Shown one piece after another: positions 15,217 to 23,388 of a stretch of DNA of 64,000 nucleotides; the first letter of the stretch is position 1; each line of letters begins with the position of its first letter. The DNA lies in NCBI GenBank assembly GCA_964347975.1, contig CAYGAY010000001.1, positions 372,001-436,000 of the forward strand, in the 5' to 3' direction. The notes under the pieces are model-generated. The model did not search any database, had not been told where the DNA came from, and worked only from the letters and a program-made list of their open reading frames with translations. The position numbers were made by a program, and so were the translations under genes. The DNA comes from Bin87 sp964347975. GTDB taxonomy: Bacteria; Chloroflexota; Dehalococcoidia; Lucifugimonadales; UBA3495.

Positions 15217-16863
15217 TCAGTCAAACCGGAACTTGGAGAAGGTGCCTTCTTCCTTGGTGATGAACTCCAGCAGGGCGGGGCGGCCATCGGCGTTGGCCCG
15301 CATGGCGCGCTGCATGGCCGGCTTGATTTCGTCCGGGGTGTGGATCTGTTCGGCGTAGGCGCCCAGGGCAACGGCGACCTGGTAGAAATCACCGCTGAGG
15401 TCTTTGAGGCCGTAGCGTTCCACTGCGGTGGGGATGCGACTGTCGGGGTAGATGGCCATGGTGGAATTGTTCATCACTACCGTGGTGATGGGAATGTTGG
15501 CGCGGACGGCGGTTTCAACGTCGAGGCCCACCATGCCGAAGGCGGCGTCGCCCATGAAGTTGATCACCATTTTTTCCGGGGCCGCCATCTTGGCGCCCAT
15601 GGCAAGGCCCAGGCTGTATCCGAGTTGGGTTGACTTGCCCCAGCCGATGAAGCTGCGCGGCGCCCGGGCTTCCCAGAAGGGCGACACCTGCTCGCGGGGA
15701 CTGCCCGATTCGTGGGTAACGATGGTGTTGTCGAGATCGACGGTGTGCATGATGTCCCACACTACGCGATAGGGGTTGAGGGGAACCTCATCGCTGGTGA
15801 GGCGGGGCAGCCACTCGGCCATCCAGGCTTCCCGGCTGGCGGTGATTTCGTCAGCAAGGGCCTGGTTCGGGGCGCGCTGTTGCACGCCCTGGGCCTTGAG
15901 CTCGTCGATGAACTGGCGCAAAGCCAACTTTGCGTCACCGAGTATCGGGTATTCGGTACGATAGTCTTTGTTCACGTCCGCATCGCCGTTGGTAAGGTGG
16001 ATGAGGGTCTTGCCGGCGGGAATGGGCACGGTGAAACCGCTCTTGGTGAAGCTGACGCCGACGCCGAAAACCACGTCGGCGTTGGTGAGGAACCGATGCA
16101 CCGGTCCGGTCTGACTGGAACCGCCCACGCCGAGGGAAAGAGGATGATTTTCGGGGAAAGCGCTCTTGCCTTCCAAGGTAGTCATCACGGGGATCTGGAG
16201 GAATTCGGCCAGCTCCAGGAGCTCGTCGGTGGCCTCGGCGTACATTATGCCCTGACCGGCGTGGATGACGGGACGCTGGGCCGAGATCAGAGCGCGCGCG
16301 CCCCGGGTGACGGCGGCAGGGTCGGCGGCGACACGCATTTTTGCCGGCGGGATGTAATCGAAGTCCTCTTCGCTGATCTGGTCGGACACCAGGTCGGAGG
16401 GGATTTCCAGCAGGACGGGGCCGGGTTTGCCGGAGCGCAGCTTGGTGAAAGCCTGGCGGAACAGCTCGGGAACCCGGTCGGCGAAGTTCACATGGCCGGC
16501 CCACTTGGTGATGGGCGCGTAAGCCTGGACCGGATGGAAGTTAGGTTCGACGCCCAAGCGGTTGCGAGCGACGCCGGCGGGAAGGACCAGAATTGGCACC
16601 GAGTCGGCATAGGCCTGGGCGACGCCGCCAAAGGAGTTTTCCGCGCCGGGGCCGTTCTGAGCCAGGAAGATGCCGATTTTGTTGCCGTTGCTGACGCGGG
16701 AAAAACCGTCGGCCATATGGACGCCGGTTCGTTCCTGGCGGCAGACAACGGGACGGATCCCGGCGATGGCGGCCGCTTCGATAAGGGGGTTAGAGGGCAT
16801 GACGGCGATCCAATCCACGCCTTCCATTTTCAATACGTTGGCTACTGCGGTAACTCCGTCCAC
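15217..16863 (-). CDS. Thiamine diphosphate-dependent enzyme, acetolactate synthase-like
   Basis: The 548 residues match the three-domain ThDP decarboxylase fold. The N-terminal Pyr domain has the proton-relay Glu in CRQERTGVHMADG (about 44). The middle domain includes RPVIHAGQGIMYAEA, and the C-terminal PP domain has GDAAFGMVGLDVETA...VMNNS, the ThDP/Mg motif. The GTG start at 16863 follows GGAGGA by 8 nt. It resembles acetolactate synthase large subunits and benzoylformate-type decarboxylases. No small regulatory subunit is near, so a catabolic 2-oxoacid decarboxylase or carboligase is as likely as a branched-chain amino acid role. The adjacent alpha/beta hydrolase lies upstream on the same strand. 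Confidence 0.82.
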   Translation of the reverse strand: MDGVTAVANVLKMEGVDWIAVMPSNPLIEAAAIAGIRPVVCRQERTGVHMADGFSRVSNGNKIGIFLAQNGPGAENSFGGVAQAYADSVPILVLPAGVARNRLGVEPNFHPVQAYAPITKWAGHVNFADRVPELFRQAFTKLRSGKPGPVLLEIPSDLVSDQISEEDFDYIPPAKMRVAADPAAVTRGARALISAQRPVIHAGQGIMYAEATDELLELAEFLQIPVMTTLEGKSAFPENHPLSLGVGGSSQTGPVHRFLTNADVVFGVGVSFTKSGFTVPIPAGKTLIHLTNGDADVNKDYRTEYPILGDAKLALRQFIDELKAQGVQQRAPNQALADEITASREAWMAEWLPRLTSDEVPLNPYRVVWDIMHTVDLDNTIVTHESGSPREQVSPFWEARAPRSFIGWGKSTQLGYSLGLAMGAKMAAPEKMVINFMGDAAFGMVGLDVETAVRANIPITTVVMNNSTMAIYPDSRIPTAVERYGLKDLSGDFYQVAVALGAYAEQIHTPDEIKPAMQRAMRANADGRPALLEFITKEEGTFSKFRFD

Positions 16864-16910
16864 GGTTGGTTTCCTCCACGGTCAGTTGGCAATTGGTTTG
16901 GTGTGGGAAC

Positions 16911-17624
16911 TCAGGGGATCTCGGCCAGAAAAGCGTCGATGGCAGCGTTCACTTCCGCCGGCTTTTCCACCATGGGGAAATGGCCGGCGTCTTTCATCTT
17001 GATCAGCCTGGAGCCGGGAACCGCTCGGTGGATCTCCGCCTCGTAGTCGCCGGTGGCCAGAGGGTCGTCCACACCCTGGATGAGCAGCAGCGGAGGGTTC
17101 AAAGTATGGATGCGGTCCCGCACGTCGAAGCGGTCAATCACCACCAGATCACGGTATTGCGCTACCGGCCCTACTTCCCGGTGTCGTTGCAGGAGTTTGG
17201 CCCGCAAGTCTGGTTGGATAAAGTGCATTGCTCCGTCCATTGCGCCAAGCCACTTTGCGTAAATCTCAGCGTTCTCAGCGGCGTCCAGCCGGAACTGCAA
17301 ATCGCCGGGCCGGCGCTGCTTGGGACGCATGGCGACGGTCATCAACGCCAGGGCCTTGACTTCGTCAGGATAATCCAAAGCGTATTGGAGGGCGATGCAG
17401 GCGCCCAGCGTGAACCCGCTGAGGATCAGGTCGTGGTCGAGTCCCTGGGCGTGGAGCCAGCCCCTGAGCCAGTCGGTGTAGCGTTCGACGGTGCTACAGG
17501 GGGCTCCATCAAGATGTCCCGGCAGATGCGGAGCCAAGCTGCCGGGGTAATGGGACAACTGATGGAGGTAGGAATCGGCGCAGCCGCCGGCACCGGGGCC
17601 ATGAATGAAAACCATTTGCGTCAT
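16911..17624 (-). CDS. Alpha/beta hydrolase-fold protein with Thr at the nucleophile position
   Basis: The 237-residue protein has an HGPGAGG oxyanion loop, a conserved Asp in IQGVDDPLATGD near residue 182, and the terminal His in MKDAGHFPM. The nucleophile elbow reads SGFTLGA rather than GxSxG, so Thr (ACG at 17409-17411) stands where Ser is expected. It lies 47 nt upstream of the ThDP enzyme gene on the same strand and may act with it. It could be a low-activity hydrolase or a non-hydrolytic member; the substrate is unknown. Confidence 0.8.
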   Translation of the reverse strand: MTQMVFIHGPGAGGCADSYLHQLSHYPGSLAPHLPGHLDGAPCSTVERYTDWLRGWLHAQGLDHDLILSGFTLGACIALQYALDYPDEVKALALMTVAMRPKQRRPGDLQFRLDAAENAEIYAKWLGAMDGAMHFIQPDLRAKLLQRHREVGPVAQYRDLVVIDRFDVRDRIHTLNPPLLLIQGVDDPLATGDYEAEIHRAVPGSRLIKMKDAGHFPMVEKPAEVNAAIDAFLAEIP

Positions 17625-17714
17625 AGGAACCTACGTGCAACGTCTGCCGGCGAGGCCGAATGCGGGCATTCTAGGCGGCGCCGGCAGCATGGTCAAGGAA
17701 AAGACAGCCCGGGT

Positions 17715-18140
17715 TCAGGCGCCAGCCCAACCAGTCGCTCGCTCCGGGGTGATCCTGATGACGGGATTGCCGTCAACTGCCATCCGTCGGTACTGCGGAT
17801 ACTTGGAACGGAGCAATGCCAATGCCGGGCCGGTTGTCTCGGTGTCTTCAACCAATTCGGCGCGACCATGGACGAGCAAATACCAGAGCCTGGACCAGTC
17901 CTCGTCATAATGGTCAATTACCAGCGAAACCTGTGGGTTTGCGAGTATGTTGCGGACGCGGCGCAGGCCGGTCAGGCTGCCGCGTTTTGGTTTAGCGTCG
18001 AGGACGGAATAAAGGTACTGGCCATCGTAGGCAAAACAGACCGGGATTACATGGGGCCGGCCCGAGTCATCCGCCGTTGCCAGGTGGCCCACCGGAGCGT
18101 TAGACAAACGGGAGACTTGTTCGGGAGTCAGATCGATCAT
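17715..18140 (-). CDS. PPOX-class F420/flavin-dependent oxidoreductase
   Basis: The 141-residue protein is a split-barrel flavin-binding member of the pyridoxamine-phosphate-oxidase-like family. VGHLATADDSGRPHVIPVCFAYDG and LYSVLDAKPKRG are near the start; RRVRNILANPQVSLVIDHYDEDW follows. The pattern is that of the TIGR03668 group assigned to F420-dependent reductases. The ATG at 18140 overlaps the stop of the nnr gene by one base (TGATG), so translation is coupled. A larger frame in this region extends further upstream, but that part is a shadow of the nnr gene. The substrate is unknown. Confidence 0.82.
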   Translation of the reverse strand: MIDLTPEQVSRLSNAPVGHLATADDSGRPHVIPVCFAYDGQYLYSVLDAKPKRGSLTGLRRVRNILANPQVSLVIDHYDEDWSRLWYLLVHGRAELVEDTETTGPALALLRSKYPQYRRMAVDGNPVIRITPERATGWAGA

Positions 18141-19756
18141 CACGCCCTCGTTTCCCGCAGGCTGGCCATTATCGGCGGGATCAGGTTCAACAGGTCGCTG
18201 GCGACCACGCCGGCCGCGCCGTGGCGATGGCGGGCCTGTTCCGCCGCCGCGCCGTGCAGAAAGCCGCCCAACCTCGCTGCATCGTATGGAGCAATCCCTT
18301 GTGCGAGCAGGCCGCCGATGATCCCCGTGAGTACGTCGCCGGCGCCGCCGGCGGCCAATGCCGGGTTGGCGAAAGGCAGCACGCAACGCCGTCCTCCGGG
18401 CGATGCGACAACACTGTGGGCGCCTTTCAGCAGGACGGTTTGCCGCCACTTGCCCGCCCACTGGGTAACGGCGTCCAGACGGTTCGCCTGCACTTGGCCG
18501 GTGGGTTGGCGGGTGAGTGTCGCCATCTCGCCGGGATGGGGAGTGAGCACCGCCTGGCTGCCGAGGCGGTCGGCCCAATCAGCGCAGTGGGACAGGTTGT
18601 TCAACCCGTCGGCGTCAATTACTGCTGGGGGCGCGGGGTTCCCGCCTCCGCGGGAATGACGGGATGGAGACGGGGAGTGATCGGATGGAGGCAGCAACAG
18701 CCGTTCCAGGAACGCGGCGGTCCCGTCGGACCAACCCAGGCCGCACCCGATGGCTAAAGCGGAGTAATTGCCGATACGCTCCATGATGACGTCCGCCGCC
18801 GCGACATCAATCCGCCCGTCGGCGTCTTCGGGCAGGGGAAAGTGGATGGTTTCGGTGAGCTTGGATGCTGCGATGCGATACACCGATTCCGGTGTCGCCA
18901 GCGTTACCAACCCGGCGCCTGCTCGATGGGCGCCCTGGGCCGCCAGATATGCGGCCCCGACGAAATTGCGAGAACCCGCCACCAGCAGCAGATGGCCGAA
19001 GGTGCCTTTATGGGAGTTAAGAGGACGTGGCGGCGGGAGGGATCGGGCAGACCTCTCGGTCATCCATTCGGTGGACAACTCAGCGTTGGCGGTCACGGAG
19101 GAGGGAAGTCCGATGTCCAGGACGCTCGTGCTGCCGGCGTATTCAGCGCCGGGAAAGTTGGCGATCCCGTACTTGGGAAAACACAGCGCCAGAGTATCGT
19201 CGGCCCGAATGGTGTTCCCATCCGTCTCGCCGGTGTCCGGGTTGACGCCGGTGGGCAGGTCCACGGCGATCACGGGCAGGGCCGGGCGGGCCAGCCGCGC
19301 ACGGTTGACTGCCGCGGCGGCGTCCGCAACCGCGCCTTCCAAAGAGCGATAGCGACCGGCCCCCAGAATGGCGTCAACGACCGCGTCGCAACGGCCCAAC
19401 ATCCGGTTCAGGGTTTGCAGCCCGGCGTCATTGGCCGCATCTTTCACGGTGACGTCGCAGGCTTGAGCATGGGCCATCTTCGGGTCAACGGGTGGTCTGC
19501 CGGTCACGACGTAGCAGCACACTTCGGCGCCCCAGCGGCGCAGATGCCTGGCGATTACCAGGCCATCGGATCCGTTGTTGCCGGGTCCGATGAGAACCAC
19601 CACCAGCCGGCCGGCCGATCCGCCCATGCGTTCCCGGATGCGGCGGGCGCAAGCCAGGCCGGCGTTCTCCATCAAGGAATCCGTGCTGACGCCGGCGGCC
19701 TCCGAAGCGGCTTCCAAAGCCTGCATTTCGGCCACGGTTACCACGTTGACGACCAT
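18140..19756 (-). CDS. nnr: Bifunctional NAD(P)H-hydrate epimerase/dehydratase with a repeat-derived insert
   Basis: The 538-residue protein joins an N-terminal YjeF epimerase domain (MENAGLACARRI, GPGNNGSDGLVIARHL) to a C-terminal ADP-dependent dehydratase domain. The latter has GHLLLVAGSRNFVGAAYLAA, LTPHPGEMA and NPALAAGGAGDVLTGIIGGLLAQG. It repairs hydrated NADH and NADPH. The peptide SPSRHSRGGGNPAPPA, near residues 360-375 and just before VIDADGLNNL, is coded by a TTCCCGC/GCGGGAA palindrome at 18639-18664. The domain remains open and its motifs intact, so the insert sits in a surface loop. It lies 6 nt behind acpS and is coupled to the PPOX gene. Confidence 0.92.
   Translation of the reverse strand: MVVNVVTVAEMQALEAASEAAGVSTDSLMENAGLACARRIRERMGGSAGRLVVVLIGPGNNGSDGLVIARHLRRWGAEVCCYVVTGRPPVDPKMAHAQACDVTVKDAANDAGLQTLNRMLGRCDAVVDAILGAGRYRSLEGAVADAAAAVNRARLARPALPVIAVDLPTGVNPDTGETDGNTIRADDTLALCFPKYGIANFPGAEYAGSTSVLDIGLPSSVTANAELSTEWMTERSARSLPPPRPLNSHKGTFGHLLLVAGSRNFVGAAYLAAQGAHRAGAGLVTLATPESVYRIAASKLTETIHFPLPEDADGRIDVAAADVIMERIGNYSALAIGCGLGWSDGTAAFLERLLLPPSDHSPSPSRHSRGGGNPAPPAVIDADGLNNLSHCADWADRLGSQAVLTPHPGEMATLTRQPTGQVQANRLDAVTQWAGKWRQTVLLKGAHSVVASPGGRRCVLPFANPALAAGGAGDVLTGIIGGLLAQGIAPYDAARLGGFLHGAAAEQARHRHGAAGVVASDLLNLIPPIMASLRETRA
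18639..18664. repeat. Palindromic repeat inside the nnr coding sequence
   Basis: TTCCCGC-CTCC-GCGGGAA followed by TGACG matches the extragenic copies at 27359-27384 and 50915-50940. Here it lies inside an open reading frame and is translated. Confidence 0.85.
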
Positions 19757-19762
19757 GGCCGA

Positions 19763-20197
19763 CTAACCGGCCTGGGGCGCGACGGAGTCACCCCACAGGG
19801 CCGCCGCGGTGGCCTGGAGGGATTCGGAGGTGTCAGGGCGCGTTGCCACTGCCATGACCATAGCGAAACCGCGGGAGTGAGACAGGCTGATGGCGATTTC
19901 GGTCACACCCAACCGTTCGGCGCGACGCTTAGCGCGTCCGTGCAATCGTGGGCTGGGAGCGCCGCTGGGGGAGCGGATCACTTCGATGTCGCGCCAACCG
20001 ACGCCCCGAAAGCCGGTGCCCAGCGATTTCATTACGGCTTCTTTGGCTGCGAAACGAGCCGCCAGGTTAGGCGCGCGTCCGCGACAATATGCAATTTCCC
20101 CGGGAGTGAACACCCGCCGAAGGAAACGTTCTCCGTAACGGTCCAGAACCCCGGATACCCGGTCAATCTCGACGAAGTCAACCCCAGCGCTGATCAT
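19763..20197 (-). CDS. acpS: Holo-[acyl-carrier-protein] synthase
   Basis: The 144-residue protein has the AcpS magnesium residues: Asp in SAGVDFVEIDRV (near residue 7) and Glu in RFAAKEAVMKSLGTG (about 53). It transfers phosphopantetheine from CoA to apo-ACP for fatty acid synthesis in the cytoplasm. It is slightly longer than usual because of a C-terminal tail of about 20 residues. The acpS-nnr neighbourhood is common in bacteria, and the nnr ATG follows 6 nt after its stop. metF lies just upstream with a 21-nt gap. Confidence 0.92.
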   Translation of the reverse strand: MISAGVDFVEIDRVSGVLDRYGERFLRRVFTPGEIAYCRGRAPNLAARFAAKEAVMKSLGTGFRGVGWRDIEVIRSPSGAPSPRLHGRAKRRAERLGVTEIAISLSHSRGFAMVMAVATRPDTSESLQATAAALWGDSVAPQAG

Positions 20198-20218
20198 ATA
20201 GAACCGCCGGCGGACCCA

Positions 20219-21097
20219 TCACGGGCCGTGGTGCCCCGCGATGTTCAAATTGCGGAGGATATGGGATACGGAGTAGGTCCGATTCAAGACGTAGAAGTGG
20301 ATGCCGGGAACACCATTGGCCCATAGATCTTCAGCCTGCATCGTGGCGTATTCGATGCCGATTTCCCGGACGGCGCGGTTGTCGTCAGCGTGGCGCTCAA
20401 GCCGCGCGTCCAGCTCAGGAGGGATTGAGGCGCCGCACAAGGAGGCGAATCGTCGAATCTGGGGAGCGCTGAGGATGGGCAGGACGCCAGGGATGATGGG
20501 CACCGTGATGCCGGCGGCGCGAGCGCGGTCAACGAAGTCGTAAAAATAGGCGTTGTCGTAGAACAATTGCGTAATCAGGAATTCCGCGCCCAGGTTCTGC
20601 TTCATTCGCGCGTAGGATATGTCGGTTTCCAAGTCCGGCGATTCGGTGTGCCCTTCCGGGTAACAGGCTCCGGCGACGCCAAAGTCAAAGTTCCTGTGGA
20701 TATGTTGGATCAAATCCGTAGCGTGGGCAAATTCGTCTTCGCCGGGAGCGATTGCGTCGCTGTCCGGCGGTCGATCTCCGCGCAGCGCGATGACGTTCTC
20801 GATGCCGGCGGCGTCCAGCCGCTGGAGTACGAGATCCACGTCGGAACGGCTCTGGGCCACGCAGGTCAGGTGGGCCATGACTACCAAGTCGGTTTCGCGC
20901 CGCAATCGCACGGTGATCTCTTCGGTGAAGGCTCGGGTGCCGCCGCCGGCTCCGTAGGTTACGGAGACGAAATCGGGCGCATAGGGGCGAAGGCGGTTCA
21001 CCACGTCAATTACGTCGGGCACTCCGCCGGCTTCCCGGGGCGGGAAAAACTCGAAGGAGATGGTACGTCGATGGGATATGATGTCCTTAATTTTCAA
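20219..21097 (-). CDS. metF: Methylenetetrahydrofolate reductase
   Basis: The 292-residue TIM-barrel flavoprotein begins RTISFEFFPPREAGG, with the conserved Glu of the active site. It continues with FVSVTYGAGGGTR, MAHLTCVAQS, NVIALRGDRPPD and the EFLITQLFYDN block. All are standard MetF motifs. It reduces 5,10-methylene-THF to 5-methyl-THF for methionine synthesis or one-carbon metabolism. The start appears to be TTG at 21097, with AGGA about 8 nt upstream. No methionine synthase lies nearby. Confidence 0.93.
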   Translation of the reverse strand: MKIKDIISHRRTISFEFFPPREAGGVPDVIDVVNRLRPYAPDFVSVTYGAGGGTRAFTEEITVRLRRETDLVVMAHLTCVAQSRSDVDLVLQRLDAAGIENVIALRGDRPPDSDAIAPGEDEFAHATDLIQHIHRNFDFGVAGACYPEGHTESPDLETDISYARMKQNLGAEFLITQLFYDNAYFYDFVDRARAAGITVPIIPGVLPILSAPQIRRFASLCGASIPPELDARLERHADDNRAVREIGIEYATMQAEDLWANGVPGIHFYVLNRTYSVSHILRNLNIAGHHGP

Positions 21098-21168
21098 ACC
21101 GTGAATCCTGCCAGTTGGCTGGGAAGGCCCGGATGCCCGCAGCTCCCGGCGCCATCAAGATGGAGTGG

Positions 21169-21948
21169 TCAGAAGCTCGGTTGGCGCTTCTCTTTGAAAG
21201 CGGTGATACCGGCTCTGGGATGAGGAGACGTAGCAAAAAGGTGGGTGAAGGTGGCGCCTTCCAGCGCGATACCATCTCGCAAAGGCAAGTTCCGGCTGCT
21301 GAGGGCCAGGGATTTCATCAGGCTCAATCCCACCCGGCTTTTGTCTCGAACTCCGTGGAGCAGGGATTCCAGTTCCCCCTCCAGCTCCTCGATGGGCGCG
21401 GAGCGTAACGCCAGCCCCCAATTCGCCGCTTCGGCGCCGGACAGCCAGCGGCCGGTAGTCAGGAGTTCCATGGCTCGAGGCAGGCCCACCCGGCGGGGAA
21501 GCCTTTGGGTTGACCCGCCTCCGGGTATCAGGCCGAAATTAGCGTGTTGGTCACCGATGCGGGCGTCTTCGGCGACGATGGCCATATCGCAAGCCATCAT
21601 CAACTCCAAGCCGCCAGCCAGAGCGTAACCATGCACCAGCGCGATGGTGGGGATGGGCGCCGCTTCCAACGCGCATAATGCGCGGTTCAAGTCGCGAACA
21701 TAGTCGGGCAAGAGCGAGAGGTCGTCAAAAACCCGGTCGAAATACAGGAGATCGGCGCCGGCGCAGAAACCCCGGCCCTCGCCCCGGACGACCAAGGCTT
21801 TGATGGTATCGTCGGCGCCGGCCAAGGCCACGGCGTCAGAAAACTCTGACAGCAATTCGGGATTCAAGGCGTTGAGGGAATCCGGCCGGTTGAGGCGGAT
21901 CGTCGCCACGCAGTCTCCCATAGACAGAGTAATGTTGCTATACTCCAT
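21169..21948 (-). CDS. Enoyl-CoA hydratase/isomerase family protein
   Basis: The ATG at 21948 follows AGGAG by 5 nt and gives 259 residues, the normal length for crotonases. NRPDSLNALN, RGEGRGFCAGADL (oxyanion hole) and ALVHGYALAGGLELMMACDMAIVAEDARIGD (second oxyanion block) are intact. HANFGLIPGGGSTQRLPRRVG carries a family motif. The Glu pair of classical hydratases is only partly matched: the second is G in the GGGST run. It could be a hydratase, isomerase or other crotonase. It is divergent with the phosphatase-like gene at 22065. Confidence 0.85.
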   Translation of the reverse strand: MEYSNITLSMGDCVATIRLNRPDSLNALNPELLSEFSDAVALAGADDTIKALVVRGEGRGFCAGADLLYFDRVFDDLSLLPDYVRDLNRALCALEAAPIPTIALVHGYALAGGLELMMACDMAIVAEDARIGDQHANFGLIPGGGSTQRLPRRVGLPRAMELLTTGRWLSGAEAANWGLALRSAPIEELEGELESLLHGVRDKSRVGLSLMKSLALSSRNLPLRDGIALEGATFTHLFATSPHPRAGITAFKEKRQPSF

Positions 21949-22010
21949 TGGCACTCCTACCGGTAAAGAATTCGCGTGTTGACGGCGCCATTGGCCGGGT
22001 ACGGCTACAT

Positions 22011-22041
22011 ACTATACCAGACCCACCTATACCAGACCCAC
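22011..22041. repeat. Short tandem repeat in the divergent promoter region
   Basis: CTATACCAGACCCAC is repeated twice in direct succession between the divergent enoyl-CoA hydratase and phosphatase-like genes. It may be a regulator site or slippage. Confidence 0.6.
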
Positions 22042-22064
22042 AATCCAACAATGGGAGCTTCTCG

Positions 22065-22544
22065 ATGCAAGACAGTTTTCGCAATTTCAGTTGGATCTTA
22101 CCCGGAGCGTTGGCAGGAGCTATGGGCCCCACGGAGCGGCGGCACCTGATCTACTTTGAACGGAACGATATTATGGCCATCGTACGGATGGAGGAGCAGA
22201 CCATTTCAGCGGCGCCCTGGGGGTTTGAAGAGCTGTATGAGCGGGTGCCGGATTTCGAAGCGCCGACGCTGGAGCAAATCGACGGGATCGTGAACTTCGT
22301 GGAACAGCAGGTTGAGATATGGGAACGGCCCACGGTGGTTACGTGCGCGGCCGGTATCGGTCGGACCGGCACCATCCTGGCGTCGTATTTGGTGAACACT
22401 GGCTGGGACGCTGACGAAGCCATTGCCTACATCCGGCAGTTGCGCCCCGGATCGGTCCAAACGGCGAAACAGGAAGATGCGATACGGGAGTACGCCGCCT
22501 TTGTGAAGGACCGCAACGACAACGCGCCGCGCCGTTACCGGTAA
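22065..22544 (+). CDS. Dual-specificity phosphatase-like protein
   Basis: The 159-residue protein starts at the ATG 22065 behind GGGAG; earlier codons in the frame cross a tandem repeat and lack family features. FSWILPGALAG is the entry strand seen in archaeal and bacterial atypical DSPs. The P-loop VTCAAGIGRTG holds Cys94 and Arg100 in the CX5R spacing. The residue before the Cys is Thr rather than the usual His, and Asp63 is a candidate general acid. Its target could be a phosphoprotein, phosphoinositide-like molecule or nucleotide. Confidence 0.75.
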   Translation: MQDSFRNFSWILPGALAGAMGPTERRHLIYFERNDIMAIVRMEEQTISAAPWGFEELYERVPDFEAPTLEQIDGIVNFVEQQVEIWERPTVVTCAAGIGRTGTILASYLVNTGWDADEAIAYIRQLRPGSVQTAKQEDAIREYAAFVKDRNDNAPRRYR

Positions 22545-22613
22545 CCGGCGAATCGATACGGGGCCCGAAGCCGGGCATCGGACCCCGCGATCCAGGGCGT
22601 GGATTCCGCGAGA

Positions 22614-22850
22614 TTATGCAACGAGCAATTCCTCCGGATGGGCTGTCGGGCTGGTGACGGAGCCCCCGCTCATGATATCCGCCAGGAGATCTGGGGCGAT
22701 CTCCCGGCTGCACTGGATGCACTGGAGATACGCGCCGTAAATATCCTTGACCCGGCGCACGTCACCGCCGCAGTGGGGGCAAGCCCTCAGGTGCATCTGC
22801 CGGCGCCGCGCGCCGAGCACAGACCGTTCGCTGTTTACCTTCCTTTCCAT
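22614..22850 (-). CDS. Small zinc-ribbon protein A
   Basis: The 78-residue protein contains CPHCGGDVRRVKDIYGAYLQCIQC, a single four-cysteine zinc ribbon, with short polar tails. An inner start at about residue 19 is possible. A second, clearly related gene lies 195 bp upstream on the same strand (23045-23251) and shares the CPxCGGDVxRxxDxxGxYxQCxQC pattern. Such ribbons usually contact nucleic acid or protein; no function can be given. Confidence 0.7.
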   Translation of the reverse strand: MERKVNSERSVLGARRRQMHLRACPHCGGDVRRVKDIYGAYLQCIQCSREIAPDLLADIMSGGSVTSPTAHPEELLVA

Positions 22851-22985
22851 GATCCTTTTTCCTTTGCCGCAAGTGACGGGTCAATCATCGCGCCGGTTGG
22901 GCGTCGCTCATCGTCTCGATATGGTTGCCGTGGATTTGGATCGGGGTTGGTCGCTGTTGGAGTTGGGTCAAGGGCTTAAATTTCA

Positions 22986-23013
22986 ACGGCCTCGGAGCCA
23001 AGTCCGAGGCCGT
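22986..23013 (-). terminator. Strong hairpin between the two zinc-ribbon genes
   Basis: A perfect 11-bp stem ACGGCCTCGGA/TCCGAGGCCGT closes a 6-nt loop. It lies just after the stop of zinc-ribbon gene B (minus strand) and is followed there by a short AT-rich stretch, so it probably ends or processes that transcript. Confidence 0.6.
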
Positions 23014-23044
23014 CGCCTGCGGTTGCTTGTGCTCGGCTTGCTGG

Positions 23045-23251
23045 TCAGACAACCAGCATTTCGCGGTCGTGGGTTGGATTCGGCGTAACGGCCATGGCGG
23101 CCGGCGCCGCGCTGGGCGCCACTCGCCGGATTTCGCGTCCGCACTGGGCGCACTGGTGGTACACTCCGAAGGTATCCCGCATACGACAGACGTCGCCGCC
23201 GCAGCGAGGACATGCTTTGAGTTTCAACGACTTGCGGGTCACGGTTTGCAT
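23045..23251 (-). CDS. Small zinc-ribbon protein B
   Basis: The 68-residue protein has a basic N-terminus (TRKSLKLKA), then CPRCGGDVCRMRDTFGVYHQCAQCGRE, a four-cysteine zinc ribbon. It ends in an Ala/Pro-rich tail. It is paralogous to the protein at 22614-22850, with the same spacing between cysteine pairs. GGATGA precedes the ATG. The two genes point the same way with a hairpin between them, which argues for tandem duplication. Confidence 0.7.
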   Translation of the reverse strand: MQTVTRKSLKLKACPRCGGDVCRMRDTFGVYHQCAQCGREIRRVAPSAAPAAMAVTPNPTHDREMLVV

Positions 23252-23388
23252 TTTTTCATCCTATCGACGGCTCTGGTCGGTTCCTGTTTGCATTTTACAG
23301 CCATCACATTACCGAAGCATTACGGCAATTCAGTGAACGGCGTTGGAAATAGCATATCAGGTTACGTTTTTCGTAACAAGGGGGTTTT

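Noticed and set aside
18141..18578. Upstream extension of the PPOX reading frame
   Set aside because: It runs through the nnr gene in another frame and is Arg/Pro-rich; the coupled ATG at 18140 gives the normal protein length.
13924..20326. Several long plus-strand frames opposite the minus-strand operon
   Set aside because: All are antisense to genes with clear domains and show no protein features.
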